A stretch of 64,000 nucleotides of DNA from contig NC_069366.1 of the NCBI RefSeq assembly GCF_021730395.1, positions 65,725,001-65,789,000 on the forward strand, in the 5' to 3' direction. Numbering within the stretch: position 1 is the stretch's first letter; each line of letters starts with the position of its first letter. Under the pieces are notes generated by a model. That model was not told the DNA's origin. It did no database searches and was given only the letters and a program-made list of their open reading frames with translations. This document shows, in pieces, positions 34,090-45,092 of this stretch. The DNA is from Mercenaria mercenaria. Its lineage: Eukaryota; Mollusca; Bivalvia; Venerida; Veneridae. The translations under genes were made by a program, and so were the position numbers.

Positions 34090-35674
34090 GAAAAATGACA
34101 ATGGGGATGAGAAGAAGATCACCAGCACTTATGGACACCCGTTTTTATACAGCAGCAACTATCATTGCATAGCCGTATTAGACCCAGTACCTACCTGGTT
34201 ACACATTGAGTCAAAACACCCTTGTACAAGGGTTTGTCAAATGATGGTTTAACATATTTATTTTGTTGGTATTAACTTCAAATACATTACTATAATGTTT
34301 TTAGCATTCATTACATTTCACTATCACTGCATTCATTAAACAATATTCTTACATCTGTTTTAAATATCACAAAAATAAAGCAAACGTGGAACACACAACA
34401 CAATATTCCTTCCTAAATCAGTTACAGTCTAAAAATGACTGCTAAGACATAAAGGGTAGACAAAACATTTGTATTAAGATAGTTCTGGATGTTTGAATCA
34501 ATTTTGTAGAATTTGATTAAACATTCATATTTCTAAACTCCTGAATATACTTACAAAATCTGGCAAATAAAAAAGATAGTGTCATGTGGTTTATTTTTTG
34601 CAACACTGATTTGAAACGTTTTGACCTCAACCAAGTTTTCATAATGGGAGTCTATGGGAAAATCACAATTTTGATAGCATTTTCGTTAACAGAAATATTT
34701 CTACAATGTAGATTTTCATGAAACTTTTTACAAATGTAAATAAAAAATATAGATCTGTGTTCTTATTTTTTTTAAATATATGAGTTCTGTAAATTTCAAG
34801 AAGTTTTGATGGCATTTTTTTGAAATTATTTCACATGTCAACACTTGTTATCATTTATTATCTTTAAATAGAAAGTAATGTTGCCTATACACACAAGATG
34901 ACATTTATACATTGTATGATTTTTCTTTATGTACACCATATCCAAACTTTATTCCATATTATCTGGATAAATGATATTTCCATCACGACTTCCAGTTTGT
35001 CAAACATGCAGAACTACCCTAATAAAGATAAAGCAGCTCAGTAAATTTCAATATGAAGCAAGAATTTATTAACCTCAAAATGAACAATAAAACTACATAG
35101 ATGACTCCAGCATCAAGGCTGGATAGAGCAATTAATATAGTTCTTGGCTGTTGCGACAATTTACCTCAAAATGAACAATAAAACTACAGTGAAACACTGC
35201 TTGCCCCAGCATTAAACCATCAAGTCTGAATAGAGAAATTAAAGTAGTCCCTGGCTGTTTTCTGTATATTTTATATATATAGAGTACCCTGAACAACTTA
35301 ATCATTTTGCTCTACCCCTCGCCACTTTGAGCGATCAGTATTTGACTGTATTATCATATTATGACATAAAGATATTTCAATGGAAGCTCCAGTGTTTCAA
35401 GTGTATCTTCAATGTAAGAAAGCACTAAAGAACTATATACCTTGGCCTGAGAGATCCGATATAACTTCAATGTATTTATGTAAAGCATCTGTTTCAACAG
35501 TCACTGCAAAAATGTTCTTCCATAATAACAGTAACAAATATTGAATAGCACACATAGCGACACAGTTTCATACCATTTTCGGATTCTGGGTTAGTACATA
35601 ACTCGTAATATTTCACTTATTTTCCTACAATAATGTCTTGTAAATGGCATATTGTAAATATAGTATACAATGTG
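34090..35674. other. Downstream of TIMM21; duplicated 95-bp block
   Basis: Mostly AT-rich single-copy sequence. At 35070-35270 a block of about 95 bp is present twice (ACCTCAAAATGAACAATAAA, then CCAGCAT.AA and TAGTTC.TGGCTGTT). TTTATT at 35065-35070 is AATAAA on the minus strand and could be the TIMM21 polyadenylation signal, about 600 nt past its stop. Confidence 0.45.
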
Positions 35675-38600
35675 TTATCTATTATCCTCTAATATTATTG
35701 TCCTATACGGGAACTGTTCTATCTGCACAAACAGGTATCTGTACGTGTATTTCCCAGAATCATCCTGAAAACAACAACAATGTAAGTGAGCTTTAACAGC
35801 ATATATATCTCTTTTATAAATACCATTCTCTATTATCCTTCACTGTGTACATGCATATAAAATAGAAGTCCCAAAGACTTAAATTATCAACATTGGTATT
35901 ATTTTCACAAATTATTGTAGACTTCAAAATATTTACGATGGTATTATTTTTGCAAAGTACCACAGACTTCAAAATATTAACAGTGATATTATTTTTGCAA
36001 AGTACCAAAGACTTCAAAATATTCATGGTGGTATCATTTTCATTATTCTCACAAACAGAGCAAATTGTGAATTCAAATCTGTCCTGTATATGAAGCAGCA
36101 CTTTATCCTGCAGTGTAAATAACTCTAAAGCACATACTCTTCACATAGTGAATTTGGCCAAAACTATACAAGAAAATCTTCCCTTTTAAATTGTTAGGGT
36201 ACCAAAAACTGGACAGAAGATTGTAGGAGATTGCAAAATTAGTGTGTACATGGTAAGTACTACATATTTGCCATATCCTGGAGATCCTTATACACTGGCT
36301 GGATACTTACTTTATTTAGCAACAAGAGCTGTCAAGGCAACCAATGCTTGACTATTCAAACTGTTTCCCAGAAGCAGGAATATTACCCTAAATGTTAATA
36401 TATCTATAGAGTTTCAATCTACATTAGTTTTGGAGAAAGTAATTTAACCAGGAGTCCAAAAGGGGGCATAATTTGGCCAAAATGCATGTCAGAGTTATGG
36501 GACTTGATGCTATCACCTAGTTTTATAACCCAAAAGACACAAGTGAAGTTTCAAATCAAAATTTGCATTAGTTTTGGAAATAGTAACTTGCACACAAAAC
36601 TTTAACCAGAATTTTATAAGTCCAAAAGGGGGTATAATTTGGCCAAAATACATGTCAGACTTTTGGGACTTATCCTGTGAGGTTGGTTATTAAACATAGA
36701 AAAAGAAAAAATAAGTTTCAAAGCTATATGCCTATAAATAATAGCTATATGTACTTGCATGCACAATTTCAACTAGGATTTTCTAAGTTCAAAAGGGGGT
36801 ACAATTCGGCCAAAATACATGTCAAAGTTATGGGACTTGACTCAGTGAGGTTGGTAATTGACTTAGAAAAAAAAATAGTAAGTTTCAAAGCAATATGCCT
36901 TTAACTGGTAGCTATATGTACTTGCATGCAAAACTTTAACAAAAGCTTGTAGAACATGAAATGCCCTCGGTAATTGCACAAGGAACAGAAATTATTTTCT
37001 CACTGTAAACAAAGATTCTACTGTTCTGGTTCAATGTGACCTTGACCTTTGACCTACTGCCTTCAAAATAACGGACTGTTCTACATACTGACCGACTGAC
37101 AAACATCTGCAAAACAATATACCCCTCCTTCGAAAGGGGGCATAAAAAAGGTGTAACACCGACACCAGGATGAGTGGAATAGTTAGACTATCTTCAAATA
37201 GTTGAGCTAGAAACATCATGTGCAGTTTGAGACAGAATTTGCAAAACCTCTCCATTTTATTGAACTATGACCATTTGGGGATTGCTATTTTGACAGGAAA
37301 CCGCTACTCTCAATGAAATTATTGTGCAACACTTGTAAGTTTTTGTGTTGTTATAAAAGGGACTTTAAGTTGAGCTCCAGATTCACGGGACAGTAAAACA
37401 TGATAAGGAACAAAAAAAGGAAAAATCATTTGAAAATAATATTTACCTTGACAACTTCCAAGTTAACTTCTGCTTTCTTATCGGAACCTTGAATATAGAA
37501 CTTCATTCTCATATGCTGTCTTCCATCTTGCTCAAATATTACATGACTAGAAATACAGAAATCAGAGCAAAAACACATTACATAATGAGTCAGACAAGGA
37601 AAACATTTAGAGAAAAAAACTTAAGGATGATCGTTTAAAAATTATTCATGACAAGAGTTACCGGTATGGTGTTTGCACTCTGCCCTGTCTCTCACTGATA
37701 TATGTTTATATTGCAGGGTAATTAACATGTCTTCAGTACTTCAGGAGTTTGGCTCCAGACAATGAAAATTCACTTTGAAAATACAAACACTATATAACTG
37801 GGAGATAATTATTTAAGATATAGTTAGTTTTTTGGACTCGGCACTTCCTCTCATTGCCATCTTTAACCAACCAAGTTTTGCGACTTTCTCTTTTGTGAAT
37901 TTAAAGCTTTTGTTCGAACAAAAATGTGTGAAGGACAGTGGGATGGACTACATCTCCATCTGCTTTCATGGTGGGGGATAAAAAGTATGTATCCAATTCT
38001 AATACCACACTGTTTCAATAGAATAACTGTCTCACTGTTTCATTTGTCAGCAAGTCCTTTTTTTAATAGTCCACAATAACTCTGCTCTATCATGCCGATA
38101 AACTGTCAACATGGCTCAGCTTTACAGGAAATATAAATTTATACTTAAAATGCTTCTGTGTTCGCAATGATAAACCTATAGGAACATTTTACAATTTCAC
38201 GAAAAAGAAGAATATTCCAGGTGTCACACAGCTCTAGTCCCTACGACTGATAACACCACATCATAATATAAGATAAGTGCATAAGATTAAGTTAATTCAA
38301 TTAATTTTGATATTTACAGAGAATTACGGCCTTCACATTTACCTGACATGCCTACGTCTGCCCCTTCTCGTCTCCTCTCCATAACCTTTGATTGGTTCAC
38401 CTAGAGCTACAATCACCTAAAAGGTAACAGATTAATAAATTTATCAATATAAATATAAAATAGTATCTGTAGGCACTTGCACAGATGTCAGAGCACAAGA
38501 TGAATACAGCCGTTATTATACCCTCACAAAACGAAGTTTGGGGGGGGGGGGGGGGGGGGTATGTAGGAGTGAGCTTGTCTGTCGGTCGGTCAGTCGGTCT

Positions 38601-41600
38601 GTTGGTTTTCATGGTTTCTGGATAATAACTCATGAAAGGCTTGACCAATTTAAATAATTTTTGGTACACAGGTGTAGCATCAGAAAATACAGGTCAAGTT
38701 TGACTTTGAGGTCAGTAGGTCAAGGTCACAGTGCCCCTGAACAGTTAAATGGTTTCCGGATGGTAACTTGAGAATGCTTGGGCCTAGGATCATAATTTTT
38801 GGAGCACAGGTGTAACACCATGAAATACAGGTCAAGCTTGATTTTGAGGTCAGTAGGTCAAAGGTCAAGGTCACAGTGACCCAGAATAGTTAAACGGTTT
38901 CCGGATGATAACATGAGAATTCTTGGGCCTTGGATCATGATTTTTTTGTACACAGGTTTAACATGATAAAACACAGGTCAAGTTTGACTTTGAGGTTAGT
39001 AGGTCAAAGGTCAAGGTCACAATGACACGAAACAGTTAAACAGTTTTCAGATGATAACTTGAGAACGCTTGGGTCTATTTATATTTTGGGTTTTACAGCA
39101 CACCAACACAGTATAGGTTATATGGTGTCAAACAGGACTACAAATTTTGGTTTCACATTTACATCATAATAAAAACATGAGGTATGGAATCAAAATTTGC
39201 ATACCTGCTGGAATCACAGAGTTACAGCAAAACCAAGTGTTAAGACCCTATTAGTCGCGTCTTATGATCATGCAAGGGTAAGGCAGTGGTTCCAATTCTT
39301 TTCATACATAGATCGTCCCAGAACCACATGGGGTCTAGGATCATGAAAATTGATAGGTAGGTTGGTTATGACCAGCAGATTACCCCTAATGATTTTGAGG
39401 TCGGTAGGTCACAGGTCAAGGTCACAGTTACCCCCAACATTTAGACAGTTTTCGGACAATAGCTTCATAATGCTTAGGCCTTTGATCACGAAACGTAGTA
39501 GGGAGGTTGCTCATGACCAGCAGATGACCCCAATTGATTTCGAGTTCAAAAGGTCAAAGTTCAGAGTGACTCTGAACATTTAAACCTTTTCTGGACAATA
39601 ACTTGAGAATGCTTGGGCTGAGGATCATGAAATTTCATAGGGAGGTCGATCATGACCAGCAGATGACCCCTATTGATTTTGAAGTCAGTAAGTCAAAGGT
39701 CAAGCAAGTTCGTCTTTGACATTGGCTTAGTTCTGTGACAAGGCCTGGCCATATTGTTGGGGTATAATTCGTCACTCTTGTGACAACTCTAGTTTACTTC
39801 TGATGAAGTATTGTTTTTCGAACTGATATTATATTCCTAGACTTAGAACCAAAAATAAATCAATGACAACTTTCCATTGACCTCTAAACACTCAAAACTT
39901 TATAAACTTTGCAATCCACAAACTCTTGTCTTATTGTTTGTTTTGTTGGGTTTAACATTGCATTGACACAATTCAGGTCATATGGCAACATTCCAGCTTT
40001 GATGGTGGAGGAAGACCCCATCATGTGCCCCTCCGTGCATTATTTCATCACGGGCAGGCATGTGGGTAGAACCACCAACCTTTTGTAAGCCAGCTGGATG
40101 GCTTCCCCACATGAAGAATTCAATGCCCTGAATGAGGCTCGAACCCACATTGGTAAGGGGAAAGTGTTTTGAAGTCAGTGACCTTAACTACTTGACAACG
40201 GAGGCCCTAAACTCATGTCTTAATCACATAGATGTTTTGGTCAGTACTACCAAGTTTTATGACAAAAAAAAAAAGAAAATATTTTTGTAGGGACTACCTC
40301 AGAATCGTTTGAGCATCTTTTGAACGCTTTACTATAGACACCAGTTGAACTGTCACCAGCAAATAATTCTCTCCCAATGTAGTAAAACATTGCTCCTGAA
40401 AAAGATATACAACATGATACAGGTGTAATGCATGATAAACAACATGATACAGATATACAACATGATACAGGTGTAATACATGATAAACAACACAATACAG
40501 ATATACAACATGATACAGGTGTAATACATGATAAACAACATGATACAGATATACAACATGATACAGGTGTAATACATGATAAACAACATGCTACAGATAT
40601 ACAACATGATACAGGTGTAATACACGATAAAAAACATGATACAGGTGTAATGCATGATACAAATGTAAACAACATGATACAGATATACAACATGATACAG
40701 GTGTAATACATGATAAACAACATGATACAGATATACAACATGATACAGGTGTAATACATGATAAACAACATGATACAGATATACAACATGATACAGGTGT
40801 AATACATGATAAACAACATGATACAGATGTACAACATGATACAGGTGTAAAGCACGATAAACAACATGATACAGCTATACAACATGATACATATATACAA
40901 CACACTACAGATATAACATGACACAGAAATACAACATGACACATATTCAACATGATACAGATATACAACATGATACAGAATGATAAAGTGCACAATTTAC
41001 AACATGATACAGGTGTAGTTCATGATATAAAACATGACACAGATACGACACAAAACATAATACAGATATAGTAAATGATATACAACAGGATACAGACATA
41101 CAACATGATAACGCAGGGTTTCTTTTATCAGGAGGGGAAGGGGCCCTGGCCTGTGATTTGGGGAAAATATAGCTAGGTATTTGGACAAAGGAGAATAAAA
41201 AAAACCTGATGTAAAGTCAATTTCTGGGGAAAACTGCATGATTTAAAAGAAATTTTCTGAGAGGAAGGGGCTTATTAATGACCCCTATTATAGACGGGAA
41301 AAAAACTGTTGTAACAGTATACAATAAACAATATGATACAGATATAATACATGATATACAACATGACATAGATATACAACATGACTTAGATATACAACAT
41401 GATACTGGCATACAACATGATACAGATATAGTTCAAGATATACAACATGATACAGATATAGTACACAATATACAACATGATACAGATTTACAACATGATG
41501 CAGAAATAGTACACAATATACAACATGATACAGATATACAACATGGTACAGATATACAACATGGTACGGCGTATGTTCTCCGTGACTATTTGATAAACGA

Positions 41601-44578
41601 CATAGTGTTTGAAATCATTAGTCCTCCACCGCTGATTCAAGTGGGGAAGTTGGCAGTTACTTGCGGAGAACAGGTTTGTACTGGTACAGAATCCAGGAAC
41701 ACTGGTTAGGTTAACTGCCCGCCATTACATGACTGAAATACTGCTGAAAAACGGCGTTAAACCCAAAACAAACAAACAAAATACAACATGGTACAGATAT
41801 GCAACATGATATAGATATAGGATACAATATACAACATAATACAGATATAGTACATAACATACAACATGATACAGATATACAACATGACACAAATATAGTT
41901 CACGATAAATAATATGATACAGATATGACATAACACAGATAGAGCATACAATATACAACATAACACAGATATACAACATGATACAAATATAGTACATGAT
42001 ATACAACATGACACAGATACAGTTCACAATATATAACATGACACAGATATAGTATCAATATACAACATCATACAGATATACAACATTGATACAAATACAC
42101 AATAAACGACAACTTACATGATACATAGACAGTAGAGAATATACAAGGTGACACAGATATGCAACATGATACAGATGTAGTTCACCATAAACAACATGAT
42201 ACAGATATAATTAACAAATAATCAAGACCTTCGAGTGGTTTATCATCTAATTTACCATGGTTAAGTTCAGATGCGTAGGATTTGAACCACGAGGGAGTTA
42301 GCCCGAGTGGTTAAATACTGAAGCATCTGAACGATGAACAGACTAGTAAATTAGATGATAAATCAACAAGAAGGCCTTTATTGTTTTCATACTGACATGG
42401 TCATTGACATATTTTGATAAATATTATGCTGGACTTCATTTACACGAGGAGTAATGTATAGGATGTCACGGGCAATTTGACGTCATAACTGACGTCATAA
42501 TGTTCTCTTACCGGTCCGCGCATCAACCGTTGTTTATCGCAGAATATACAGAGCTTGGTTTCCATCTTTGTTTAACTGGAAATCAAATCGAGCCATGTTA
42601 GAATATACAATATATAACATAATACAAATACACAACATGATACCGATATAGTACATGATACAGATATAGTACATGATATGTAATATTACACAGATATACA
42701 ATACGATATAGATATAGCACACAAGATTAAAAATCTTATACATATTACCTCCTTTCATTTGTAAGAAATTGCAAACTGAATTAATATGTCATTTTCTCAA
42801 GTCAAGTGATTTGATTCGGGGAGTTCTTTGAAAAGAAAATATATCTGCAAAATTAGTTTGAAATAAAATAATCAAAATTTAGTTTATCTAAAGTATTGAC
42901 AGATTAAAATTGTGTTAATTATGATTAGTGGGTATAGAACAATACATAGCAATGAGGTCAAAATGCATGAGACAGCAAGGGAAGTCTGACCAAAAATGTC
43001 ATATAGATAAAAAAGCTGGGTTTTAAATATTTTATATATATCTAATAAAGAAATCAAAAATTGGATACCTAACATTCCAATGGCTGCAAGTGAAATTCCC
43101 AAGTAGCTAACATCCTTCCCAGCCTCTTTCACTTGAAATAGAAGAAAAATTAGAGTAATTATTATATTTTGTTATTATTTTGGTATTATAGACAAGAACT
43201 TCGAAACATTTCACAGGTAAATTCCATTTCCAGATAACATGTTGGTAAACAGTCCCATTTCTTAAACATTTTCATGTTTGTTGTCAAAACCTATTGCAAA
43301 TATTTCTAACTTACACCATCATTCACATTAAATGAAATTAGTGATAATTTTCAGAACGATCATTTGCTGCAATGTTGATGTCCACAGAGGCATTGGAGAG
43401 ACTACATCGTCAAGGTCGAAGTAAGAACTGCCTTGAACTTGACAGTTCAGATGAAACTTTTAATCTTTTCCATGTTTCAAGCTCATGCTTATAAATGCAA
43501 ATTAATATGAAATATTTCTAGGGGAGGCTCAATAGAGGGAAACTATTTTTAAATTTAAGATATTTAAAAAATATATTCTAATTCAGTTTACTGTTTTTAA
43601 TCATGTGATAAATCAGTTAGTCAATACACATGGGTGTGTTACTGGTGAGTATCATCATGCTTAGGAGAATCTCAGGCTACATTTTAAAAAGTCTTTGTTT
43701 GCTGTCTCCCGACCCTACTTTTTTAAGCTGGGTAGGAAGGTAGGTAGGTAATTTTTTTTTGGGAGGGGGGGATTATACTTTTACCAGTAATATGATTATT
43801 CCTTAGTAATATCTTTTCTGTATATTTTGTATAAAAGGATGAAATTAAATAATACAATTTAAACTTTCTCTGTACTTATTATTTTGCTTACTTATTTATG
43901 CGGCACTTGTCATACCACAACTTAGAAAACAATTTGACCAGCATTGTCCAAGAAAAACTTTTGGGGCACAGCATTTTAAGCGGGTTTCTAAGGTAGGGAG
44001 ATGTAGCAATTTAAACAAATGTATTTTTAATTTTGGCCTAAGGGAACATAGTCTGGCAGCAAACTCGCCTCTCCTTGGCTCGTTTGCTACCCAAATTACA
44101 TTCCCTGAGATTCCCCCGCGCATGATGATACTATCCAGTGTTAAACACACTTGTATGTATTATCTAACTTCAACGAATAGCATGTTAGCCATAAACAATA
44201 AAAAATCATATGAACAAGGCCATATTTTACTTCCTGGCTTCGAAGTGTCAAGCTTGGGTCAGCTACCAATAACTTTATTTGATCTTTGGTTTTATTCAAT
44301 CTGCTATTGAACTGTTGGCCTTCTGTTTCATTTTTTAAACCAGTAAATTTACCTTTTTGTCCCATTGTCAGTCCAGCGTATGGGTTTTCTCTAGCCACAT
44401 CAAGTTCTGTCCCAGCTTTACCAGAACCTGTTTGTTCTGGTTTGGCATCTTTAGATTTTAATCGAACAGACCAAACAAACGGAGCAATCCTTCTGTTACT
44501 TAGCTGGAGACAACTTTTCTCTAACATACACACAACCCTGTACTTAGTTGCAAATCTGCTTGCTATGCTCAAGGCCAT
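35675..44578 (-). CDS. TIMM21: TIM21-like subunit of the mitochondrial TIM23 translocase
   Basis: Six minus-strand exons: 44578-44353, 43131-43069, 40395-40298, 38416-38343, 37546-37447, 35764-35675 (651 nt, 216 residues; human TIMM21 has 248). All junctions are GT-AG and in phase. Residues 1-75 are a basic, hydroxylated mitochondrial presequence and linker (MALSIASRFATKYRVV, VRLKSK). QKVKEAGKDVSYLG (74-87) leads into one membrane span at about 85-103 (ISLAAIGMLGAMFYYI). The intermembrane-space domain follows: VYSKAFKRC, GEPIKGYGEETRRGRR, HMRMKFYIQGS, then YRYLFVQIEQFPYRTII and a final LEDNR. This order and the paired R-R-G-R-R match human TIMM21 closely. In known systems Tim21 links TIM23 to the TOM complex and to respiratory-chain assembly in the inner membrane. 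The gene shares a short upstream region with MED10. Introns are filled with repeats, including a 2-kb satellite directly against the exon 3 acceptor. Confidence 0.95.
35880..36055. repeat. Minisatellite, about 49-bp unit, in TIMM21 intron 5
   Basis: Four units with GACTTCAAAATATT and GGTATTATTTTTGCAAAGTA. The short frames on both strands here (35814-36101, 35893-36093) exist only because the repeat lacks stops. Confidence 0.75.
36323..37211 (+). mobile_element. Family E element with inner insertion, TIMM21 intron 5
   Basis: 5' end CAAGAGCTGTCAAGGCAACC with GTCAAG...CTTGAC as hairpin, then GACTATTC. Units of about 170 bp carry CATGTCAGAGTTATGGGACT. It ends with GACACCAGGATGAGTGGAAT, TCTTCAAATAGTTGAGCTAG. 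A second element's tail lies inside it at 36930-37147 (TGACCTTGACCTTTGACCTA at 37037, ending CCCCTCCTTCGAAAGGGGGC then ATAAAA). The outer 3' end resumes after that. Confidence 0.7.
38516..39793 (-). mobile_element. Family G element in TIMM21 intron 3, with SINE inside
   Basis: On the minus strand the 5' end is CTAGAGTTGTCACAAGAGTG (hairpin GTCAC/GTGAC), then TTATACCCC near 39765. Units of about 125-130 bp carry TGACCTTGACCTTTGACCTA. A GACCGACTGACCGACCGACA tract precedes the 3' end, a run of 20 Cs (Gs on plus, 38540-38559), then TTCGTTTTGTGAGGGTATAA. The terminal GGGTATA pairs with TATACCC at the 5' end. A 253-bp SINE (39078-39330) splits one unit. Confidence 0.78.
39078..39330 (-). mobile_element. 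SINE inserted in element G
   Basis: A 7-bp duplication GGGTCTA stands at 39071-39077 and 39331-39337, inside a G unit whose intact neighbours read straight through. On the minus strand the insert ends GTGTTGGTGTGCTGTAAAAC then CCAAAATATAAA. That is close to the tail of the SINE at 49842 (GTGTTGGTGCGACATTAAAC), but the rest of the body differs. The phrase TATTAGTCGCGTCTTATGAT in its centre is distinctive. No tRNA head was recognised. Confidence 0.7.
39934..40209 (-). mobile_element. tRNA-derived SINE, Ser/Leu-like head, reversed
   Basis: Minus-strand reading: CTCCGTTGTCAAGTAGTTAA (A box), GTGGGTTCGAGCCTC (B box), then the body shared with the copy at 49842 (CACGGAGGGGCACATGATGG) and a tail GTTAAACCCAACAAAACAAA. 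Flanks AACTCTTGTCTTA (39921-39933) and AACTCATGTCTTA (40210-40222) are a 13-bp duplication with one difference. It lies in TIMM21 intron 3. Confidence 0.87.
40398..42222. repeat. Satellite of ATACAACATGATACAG words in TIMM21 intron 2
   Basis: The basic word is about 15 bp (ATACAACATGATACAG). In 40400-40860 it is organised as near-identical units of about 51 bp (GATATACAACATGATACAGG, TGTAATACATGATAAACAAC); further right the order is looser. A short continuation lies at 42598-42720. Interruptions: a unique piece at 41111-41310, a SINE at 41568-41780 and a foldback at 42223-42376. Long open frames on both strands (up to 248 codons) arise because the unit lacks stops. The first word lies within about 8 nt of the acceptor of TIMM21 exon 3. 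Confidence 0.88.
41568..41780 (+). mobile_element. 5'-truncated SINE inside the satellite
   Basis: Carries the body and tail of the 5700-type SINE (TACTTGCGGAGAACAGG, CTGGTACAGAATCCAGG, GGCGTTAAACCCAAAACAAA) but not the tRNA head. ATACAACATGGTAC flanks it at 41554-41567 and 41781-41794. This could be a 14-bp target duplication, though the word is also a satellite unit. Confidence 0.82.
42223..42376. mobile_element. Foldback MITE in TIMM21 intron 2
   Basis: GGTTTATCATCTAATTTACC on the left faces AGTAAATTAGATGATAAATC on the right. Further in, AGTTCAGATGC faces GCATCTGAAC and TTGAACCACGAGGG faces CCGAGTGGTTAA. The entire 150 bp can fold into one hairpin. It is inserted at the end of the satellite. 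Confidence 0.7.
42478..42497. promoter_or_regulatory. Two perfect CRE palindromes, 12 bp apart
   Basis: TGACGTCA occurs at 42478-42485 and again at 42490-42497, start to start 12 bp. This is the full CREB/ATF consensus. The surroundings are intronic and AT-rich with a small GC patch (ACCGGTCCGCGCATC) just downstream. It could be an enhancer, or a part of a mobile element; nothing else supports a function. Confidence 0.4.
43140..44350. other. TIMM21 intron 1
   Basis: AT-rich, apparently single-copy sequence with a G-run at 43760 and a short GGTAG repeat. The minus-strand frame 43896-44150 lies wholly in the intron and shows no family. Confidence 0.5.
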
Positions 44579-45092
44579 CTTTCTAAAATTTTGTTTCTAA
44601 CAGATTACAGTAATTTGAGCGTCACTTTACGAACATTTGTTTACATGCTTGGGTTTAACAATCTTAACATATTATCATTAGTTTTTTTTTAACATTACTT
44701 AACACAAACAAGTCTTTGAATCTTTTAAAAAAAAACACACACACAACAAATCTTTTATTTTAGGAGTGACTTCCCTTGGATTTGACTGAGAATTGATTGT
44801 AATTAAATATGAACAGTATTCATTGTATCTGACCAAAATAATCTTTTGGAAAATCTCATACTAAACGAAAAGAATGGGTGCTTTTGTATACTGAATCCTT
44901 TTATTAAACGCCTTTAGGAAATAATTAAGTAAGTAGATGTAATAGAAAGGGTTACCGTCATACCCGGTTTGATTTTGTGTCTAGAACAAGGTCTATTTTT
45001 TAAAAAACAAAATCAAGCAGTACGGTGTTATGTGAAATTTCGCCTCTACTAAATGTGCCACTTCATACATTAAAAAGAGGAAAAGCTAAGTC
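44579..45092. promoter_or_regulatory. Shared TIMM21-MED10 upstream region
   Basis: The two start codons point away from each other 514 bp apart, so both promoters must lie here, or nearly so. The sequence is AT-rich without a CpG cluster or clear TATA boxes. A hairpin of ten base pairs (TTGATTTTGT at about 44971 against ACAAAATCAA at about 45007) lies roughly 80-120 bp before the MED10 ATG. Sharing of regulation is inference from layout. Confidence 0.6.

Noticed and set aside
40247-40993. Long minus-strand frame rich in Cys, Ile, Met and Tyr (248 codons), with companions on both strands
   Set aside because: It is the intronic satellite read through; only its last 32 codons are real, as TIMM21 exon 3.
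40428-41709. Plus-strand frames of 92 and 143 codons with repeated HDTDIQHDTG
   Set aside because: Stop-free satellite units, with no domain and no splice or start context.
44286-44600. Plus-strand frame of 104 codons
   Set aside because: Antisense to TIMM21 exon 1.
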